DNA of 7,509 bases from an uncultured Planctomycetaceae bacterium. GTDB lineage: Bacteria > Planctomycetota > Planctomycetia > Pirellulales > UBA1268. Position numbers and translations under genes: made by a program. The notes beneath the pieces were generated by a model, which made no database searches, was not told the origin of the DNA, and worked only from the letters and a program-made list of their open reading frames with translations. Location of the stretch: NCBI GenBank assembly GCA_937900985.1, contig CALCGM010000457.1, positions 1 to 7,509 of the forward strand. Direction: 5' to 3'. Positions 5,723 to 7,509 of this stretch are shown piece after piece (within the stretch, counting starts at the first letter, position 1; the number at the start of each line of letters is the position of its first letter).

Positions 5723-6586
5723 CTACTTGGGGATCTCGTTGAGCACCTCGTCGTGCAGCCAGTCGAGCATGCGATCGGGCCAGTGCTGAATGCTCTGCCG
5801 CTGCGAGCGTTTCCCCATGCCGAAACCGTGACCGCCGCGAGCGTAGATGTGGGCCTCGTAGTCGACACCGATTTCGCGAAAGCGGTGCATGAGATTCAAG
5901 AGCACGCTGGTGTGGTTGTCGTCGGCTGCGATCAGCATGAAGGCCGGCGGCGTGTCGTCTGGGAGACGAGAGGGAATGCCCACGGGCCCGGGATAGACCA
6001 GCATCTGGAAGTCGGGCTTGGCATGTTCGCGGTCGACGGGATCGGTTGCCTGCGGATCTCCGTCGCCCGGCTTGTAGCAGGTGATCGAGACCACCTCGCC
6101 GCCTGCAGAAAAGCCGAGCATGCCCACCTTCCCGGTGGTCAGGCCAAACTCCTTCGCCCGAGCCCGCACGGTTCGCACCGCTCGCTGACCATCCTGAAGC
6201 ACATGCTCCTCAAACTTGTAGGGCAGGCCGGGCTGCCGCGAGAGCCGATACTTCAGCACAAACGCGGCATAGCCGTTGTCTGCCAGAAACTCCGCCGGCT
6301 CCACACCGCCTCCCTGGAACCCGAGCTTCGCGAGGCCGCCGCCGGGGACGACGATGATGCCCACGCCATTGGCCTTCTCCGGCTCGGGCAGAAACACCGT
6401 CAGGCTTGGGTTGTGGATGTTGGTGATGCTCCAGCCTTCTTCCACCTCCGCTTCATCCTGGCGGTCTTCAAAGCCCGGGGCACCATGCTCCCAGAGAGAA
6501 ATCACCGTGGGCTCGGCGGCCGCAGCAGCTGCGGCGAAGGCGATCAGTGGCAGCACCGCTGCGGTGGCATGTCGAAGCATGGTCAT
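5723..6586 (-). CDS. Exported alpha/beta-hydrolase fold esterase
   Basis: A 287-residue serine hydrolase, most like the acetyl-xylan esterase/BD-FAE-type alpha/beta hydrolases common in planctomycetes. A signal peptide covers residues 1-24 (TMLRHATAAVLPLIAFAAAA, then AAAA before EP), so it acts outside the cytoplasm. The catalytic set is visible: oxyanion loop VPGGG (80-84), nucleophile Ser160 in GFSAGG, acid Asp222 or Asp223 in LIAADDNHTS, and His253 in GGHGFG. The stretch YKPGDGDPQATDPVDREHAKPDFQ is split across residues 171-194 and is typical of this group. The likely reaction is ester cleavage on plant- or algal-derived carbohydrate; the substrate cannot be read. The ATG at 6586 is chosen because it begins the signal peptide, with GGAAAG at 6599-6594. 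The in-frame sequence upstream to 6664 has no signal-like order. It lies 93 bases after the cyclase gene. Confidence 0.88.
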   Translation of the reverse strand: MTMLRHATAAVLPLIAFAAAAAAAEPTVISLWEHGAPGFEDRQDEAEVEEGWSITNIHNPSLTVFLPEPEKANGVGIIVVPGGGLAKLGFQGGGVEPAEFLADNGYAAFVLKYRLSRQPGLPYKFEEHVLQDGQRAVRTVRARAKEFGLTTGKVGMLGFSAGGEVVSITCYKPGDGDPQATDPVDREHAKPDFQMLVYPGPVGIPSRLPDDTPPAFMLIAADDNHTSVLLNLMHRFREIGVDYEAHIYARGGHGFGMGKRSQRQSIQHWPDRMLDWLHDEVLNEIPK

Positions 6587-6610
6587 CGAAAAGCTTTCCA
6601 ACGAAAAGGA

Positions 6611-6641
6611 AACAATGTCAGAGAACAATGTCAGAGAACAA
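6611..6641. repeat. 13-bp tandem repeat in the esterase leader
   Basis: AACAATGTCAGAG occurs twice in exact tandem (6611-6623, 6624-6636), followed by a partial third copy (6637-6641). It lies in the 93-base gap between the cyclase and esterase genes, about 25 bases upstream of the esterase start. On the transcribed strand the unit reads CTCTGACATTGTT. Its role is unknown; it could be slippage-prone sequence or paired protein sites. No promoter was recognised in 6587-6679. Confidence 0.85.
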
Positions 6642-6679
6642 AGAACGATCACACGGGCACGCAACCGCCACGAACTCGG

Positions 6680-7327
6680 TCAGTCGATTTCGGCCACCGC
6701 GCGGATCGGCGAGCCATCACGACCGACGATCTTCAGCGGAAACCCGATGAAGCGAAACTCGTCCGGCAGCTGATCGAGATTGGTGAGTCCTTCGACGATC
6801 ACGATCTCCACATCCTTCGCGAGCAGGATGTGATGACACTCCAGCCAGTCCGTGCTCGGCGTGGGCGTGTCCATCCCGATCATGCCGATCCTGCGATCCG
6901 CCATCCAGCGGGCAGCCTCGAGCGTGAGCGTGGGAAACTCCTTAAAGAAGGTCTCCGTGCCGAAGGCCCGGCTCCAGCCGGTGCGGTAGATCACCCGAGC
7001 ACCGGGCGTGAAGCGGGCAGCGTGCGGCTCAAACATCTCCACCGTCAGCGGCGTCGATGGCGCCAGGGCCCCGCCGGGAGCCAGGTCCACCAGGCAGGCC
7101 GGCCCACAGAAGCGATCGAGCGCGATCTGCTCGAGCGTCTTGCCGTCGTCATAGAAGTGGAACGGCGCATCAAGGTGCGTGCCCTGATGGCTGCCCATCG
7201 AGAGCTGCGAGAGGTTGTAACCCCGCTCGCTGACGGTGCAGTGCACCTTCACCGAAAGCTGCGGGTCGTCAGGAAAGTTGGGCAGGCCATCAGCGAGCGG
7301 ATGGCTCAAATCAATGAAGCGCGACAT
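6680..7327 (-). CDS. Cyclase family metal-dependent hydrolase (KynB/isatin-hydrolase-like)
   Basis: A 215-residue protein of the cyclase superfamily (Pfam PF04199), which includes kynurenine formamidase KynB and isatin hydrolase. It starts FIDLSHPLADGLPNFPDDP, the family's opening strand. The metal-binding signature H-x-G-T-H-x-D-x-P-x-H-F is complete: His47, His51, Asp53 and His57. Further conserved parts are GMDTPTPS (151-158), CHH (164-166) and EGLTNLDQLP (179-188). Length matches KynB-type proteins (about 210). There is no signal peptide, so it is cytoplasmic. Family members hydrolyse cyclic amides or N-formyl groups; the substrate here is not deducible, and no tryptophan-catabolism gene lies nearby to support KynB. 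The ATG at 7327 carries GGGGAG 7 bases upstream. The in-frame extension to 7447 has no family-like sequence and overlaps the repeat region. It may be co-transcribed with the esterase. Confidence 0.9.
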   Translation of the reverse strand: MSRFIDLSHPLADGLPNFPDDPQLSVKVHCTVSERGYNLSQLSMGSHQGTHLDAPFHFYDDGKTLEQIALDRFCGPACLVDLAPGGALAPSTPLTVEMFEPHAARFTPGARVIYRTGWSRAFGTETFFKEFPTLTLEAARWMADRRIGMIGMDTPTPSTDWLECHHILLAKDVEIVIVEGLTNLDQLPDEFRFIGFPLKIVGRDGSPIRAVAEID

Positions 7328-7334
7328 GGTGTTT

Positions 7335-7340
7335 CTCCCC
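7335..7340 (-). promoter_or_regulatory. Ribosome binding site fixing the cyclase start at 7327
   Basis: GGGGAG on the minus strand lies 7 bases before the ATG at 7327. The family's conserved start (FIDLSHP) follows right after the ATG, so the longer reading to 7447 is rejected. The 7328-7419 stretch holds no other gene, and I see no convincing promoter in it. Confidence 0.7.
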
Positions 7341-7419
7341 GAAAGTCGCCGACAGCCTACCCGCGGGACGCACGACTTACAGCCACACCAAGCCTCCACT
7401 TCTTTGTCAGTGACGGGAC

Positions 7420-7452
7420 GCAAGCGGGACGGGTCCTCGGGCCGCAAAGCGG
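7420..7452. repeat. 33-bp direct repeat, copy A
   Basis: First copy of a 33-base direct repeat starting GCAAGCGGGACGGGTCC. It differs from copy B at one base (A where B has G in the CCGC-x-AAGCGG part). The copies are 41 bases apart start to start, with 8 bases between them. Copy A keeps only a four-pair CCGC/GCGG stem and lacks the second hairpin that follows copy B. Confidence 0.85.
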
Positions 7453-7460
7453 ATACACGT

Positions 7461-7493
7461 GCAAGCGGGACGGGTCCTCGGGCCGCGAAGCGG
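7461..7493. repeat. 33-bp direct repeat, copy B
   Basis: Second copy of the 33-base repeat, 32 of 33 bases identical to copy A. It runs directly into two hairpins at 7481-7509, one of which overlaps its end, and is cut off by the window edge, so the full element may be longer. Confidence 0.85.
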
Positions 7494-7509
7494 CCTCGGC
7501 TTTGCCGAG
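7481..7509. repeat. Two adjacent perfect hairpins, REP-like element (reaches window edge)
   Basis: GGCCGC-GAA-GCGGCC (7481-7495) and CTCGGC-TTT-GCCGAG (7495-7509) are two perfect 6-bp stems with 3-base loops, sharing one base. There is no T run on either strand within the window, so a plain terminator is not supported. Paired small hairpins next to a direct repeat look like a REP/BIME-type intergenic element; that identity is inferred. Copies elsewhere in the genome would confirm it. Confidence 0.6.

Noticed and set aside
7420..7493. CRISPR array
   Set aside because: Only two repeat copies, an 8-base spacer, and repeats leading into hairpins do not fit an array.

Overview
The window is GC-rich bacterial DNA, most likely from a planctomycete (Planctomycetota, plausibly Pirellulales). 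The main evidence is a DUF1559 prepilin-like protein, with its FTLVELLVVIAIIG N-terminus and C-terminal H-X9-DG motif. This family is strongly expanded in that phylum. Every gene I can support lies on the minus strand, so the reading order runs from high to low coordinates.

Region 7509-5723 holds, in transcription order: a REP-like repeat with two small perfect hairpins at the window edge (7420-7509); a metal-dependent cyclase/KynB-like hydrolase (7327-6680); a 93-base gap with a 13-bp tandem repeat; and an exported alpha/beta-hydrolase esterase (6586-5723). Spacing would allow the two enzymes to be co-transcribed.

Region 5603-351 is a compact seven-gene cluster for a type II secretion/type IV pilus-like assembly system. 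Three consecutive GspF/PilC-like inner-membrane platform proteins (5603-4638, 4641-3748, 3721-2705) are followed by two small pseudopilins with Glu at position +5 (2708-2274, 2277-1732). Next come a short GspK-like protein without Glu+5 (1735-1247) and a DUF1559 protein (1250-351). Five of the six junctions are 4-base ATGA/GTGA stop-start overlaps, and the sixth is a 26-base gap. The order F, then I/J/K-like, matches canonical gsp operons. However, F is triplicated, G and H are missing, no ATPase (GspE) or secretin (GspD) lies in the window, and DUF1559 is added at the end. This is the most interesting part of the window.

Region 350-1 holds a spacer and the start of a YtrA-type GntR regulator (253-1, cut by the window). 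A dyad, probably an autoregulatory operator, abuts its start codon. No rRNA, tRNA, CRISPR array or insertion sequence was seen, and no stretch longer than 300 bases lacks a gene.
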